DNA of 64,000 bases from Armatimonadaceae bacterium (lineage in GTDB: Bacteria; Armatimonadota; Armatimonadia; Armatimonadales; Armatimonadaceae), in the NCBI GenBank assembly GCA_030446525.1, contig JAUJNC010000003.1, forward strand, positions 1 through 64,000, in the 5' to 3' direction. The position numbers and the translations under genes were made by a program. The notes below the pieces were generated by a model. That model saw nothing but the letters and a program-made list of their open reading frames with translations. It searched no databases and was not told the DNA's origin. Shown here piece by piece: positions 63,328-64,000 of the stretch; the first letter of the stretch is position 1, and each line of letters opens with the position of its first letter.

Positions 63328-64000
63328 CCGGGCAGTCCCCGGTGGCCGATACACCTGGACGGCTTCGATGGGGACCGGCCCGTCGCCGTTCGGGATGATC
63401 TCCAGAGCGTGTTTTCCGTTGGCTAGACCCTGGGCGAGTGTCGTGTGGTAAACCTTCGACCGATCCGGCGTCTGCGGCGGCTCATAGACGTCGGCAAACA
63501 GAGATACAACGCTCCATTTGACCTCGAAACCGACGGGCGTGTCCGTCTTAAAGGTGCGTTTGGTCGCGGCGAACGTGAAGTCGCGGGGTTCGATGACCAC
63601 GCGGCCGGACCGGGAAACGAAACGCCGGTCGCTCCCGCCGCTGCCGTCCGGGCCGGTTTTAGAGCCGCTCACTTCGAAACGGAAGTTCGCGGCATCCGCG
63701 CTCATCTCGGTGACGCGCAGCGTCCAGTCTTCGGCGATCAGCGGCTTCTCGTGGCCGACGCGGCGGAGCGCGGGCCACCACGTCCCGACGCCCGCGCTCG
63801 GGCGGGTGATCGCGTACAAGCGCGGGTCCGCCGACGGCGGCTTCCCGTCGATCAAAACGCGCGCGGTGCCGGTTTTCTCTCCGTCCTTGGAACGGCCCGC
63901 GATGGCGACGACGCGATTGCCGTCGAAGGTCAGCCTGAGCGCGCTTTCGGGCGAGACACCGACCGCGCACCCTTTCTCGTTCTGCCACCCCGCGCCGGTA
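63301..64000 (-). CDS. Unrecognised protein, C-terminal part (start outside window)
   Basis: The frame is open from the right edge (GWQNEKGCAVGVSPESALRL, FDGNRVVAIAGRSKDGEKTG) to a TAA inside the IS4 end. Features: DGKPPSADPRLYAITRPSAG, VGTWWPALRRVGHEKP, WTLRVTEMSADAANFRFEVSGS, and a beta-rich end, LEIIPNGDGPVPIEAVQVYRPPG. It looks like the beta-sandwich tail of a secreted protein, perhaps a glycosidase or SGNH hydrolase; not identified. Without the IS4 element the last codons would read RGLDRQ and stop; the insertion changed this to RGLDPIPFK. Confidence 0.6.
   Translation of the reverse strand, partial: TGAGWQNEKGCAVGVSPESALRLTFDGNRVVAIAGRSKDGEKTGTARVLIDGKPPSADPRLYAITRPSAGVGTWWPALRRVGHEKPLIAEDWTLRVTEMSADAANFRFEVSGSKTGPDGSGGSDRRFVSRSGRVVIEPRDFTFAATKRTFKTDTPVGFEVKWSVVSLFADVYEPPQTPDRSKVYHTTLAQGLANGKHALEIIPNGDGPVPIEAVQVYRPPGTARGLDPIPFK

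Overview
This GC-rich window reads as a chromosomal segment of a free-living, plant-polysaccharide-degrading bacterium. Clues are strong AGGAGG-type ribosome sites, many secreted enzymes with Sec or Tat signals, a LacI-type regulator and no SusC/SusD pair. The enzyme set (GH78, PL4, GH127, DUF5060/DUF4038/DUF5605, DUF3826) would fit Armatimonadota or a similar soil lineage, but this is inference; no rRNA or tRNA is present to fix the taxon.

Region 1 (1-33.3 kb, all on +) is a pectin / rhamnogalacturonan-I and arabinan utilisation locus. It holds two alpha-L-rhamnosidase-like proteins, an alpha/beta hydrolase, pectin methylesterase, a PhyH dioxygenase, a beta-helix protein, a large secreted protein in pieces, a LacI regulator with its own operator-promoter, a CE15 esterase, PL1 pectate lyase, a GH95 remnant, a DUF3826 protein, several GH43-like beta-propellers, a DHDPS-family aldolase, a sialidase-like protein, a racemase, a sugar isomerase, PL4 rhamnogalacturonan lyase, GH2 beta-galactosidase, a GH140-like protein and GH127. 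Spacing is tight, often with ATGA overlaps. About half the genes between 6.8 and 20.4 kb carry frameshifts; this is either real decay or indel error in the assembly.

Region 2 (33.3-38.4 kb) is an insertion hot spot: two tandem IS1-family copies, the first split by an IS1182-like element with intact ends, a sulfatase cut by the second copy, an M14 carboxypeptidase and the tail of a GH51 arabinofuranosidase.

Region 3 (38.4-53.9 kb) is a compact stress-tolerance island: a truncated general-stress protein, a membrane SDH/ClpP-fold proteinase, a KefB-like antiporter, an orphan HlyD adaptor, HdeD, four Hsp20 genes, PsiE, a metzincin-like membrane protein with a missing catalytic Glu, a DUF5335 stub, ClpB, CbpM, CbpA/DnaJ and DnaK. 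dnaK-cbpA-cbpM-clpB-hsp20(x3) run as one operon on the minus strand. Its content (Hsp20 + Clp ATPase + HdeD + KefB + PsiE + protease) closely parallels the transmissible locus of stress tolerance / locus of heat resistance of Proteobacteria, but it is built on ClpB/DnaK instead of ClpK. It begins at a chimeric gene junction (about 38,427) and is followed by an IS6-family remnant. It is the most interesting system here.

Region 4 (54-64 kb) is mobile debris (IS6 transposase, RadC, DUF6573, serine recombinase, phage holin and CHAP endolysin, all frameshifted), then a sulfatase, a TauE/SafE exporter and gamma-glutamyltransferase (frameshifted), and a nearly intact IS4 element with a perfect 10-bp target duplication at the 3' end of a partial gene that runs off the window.
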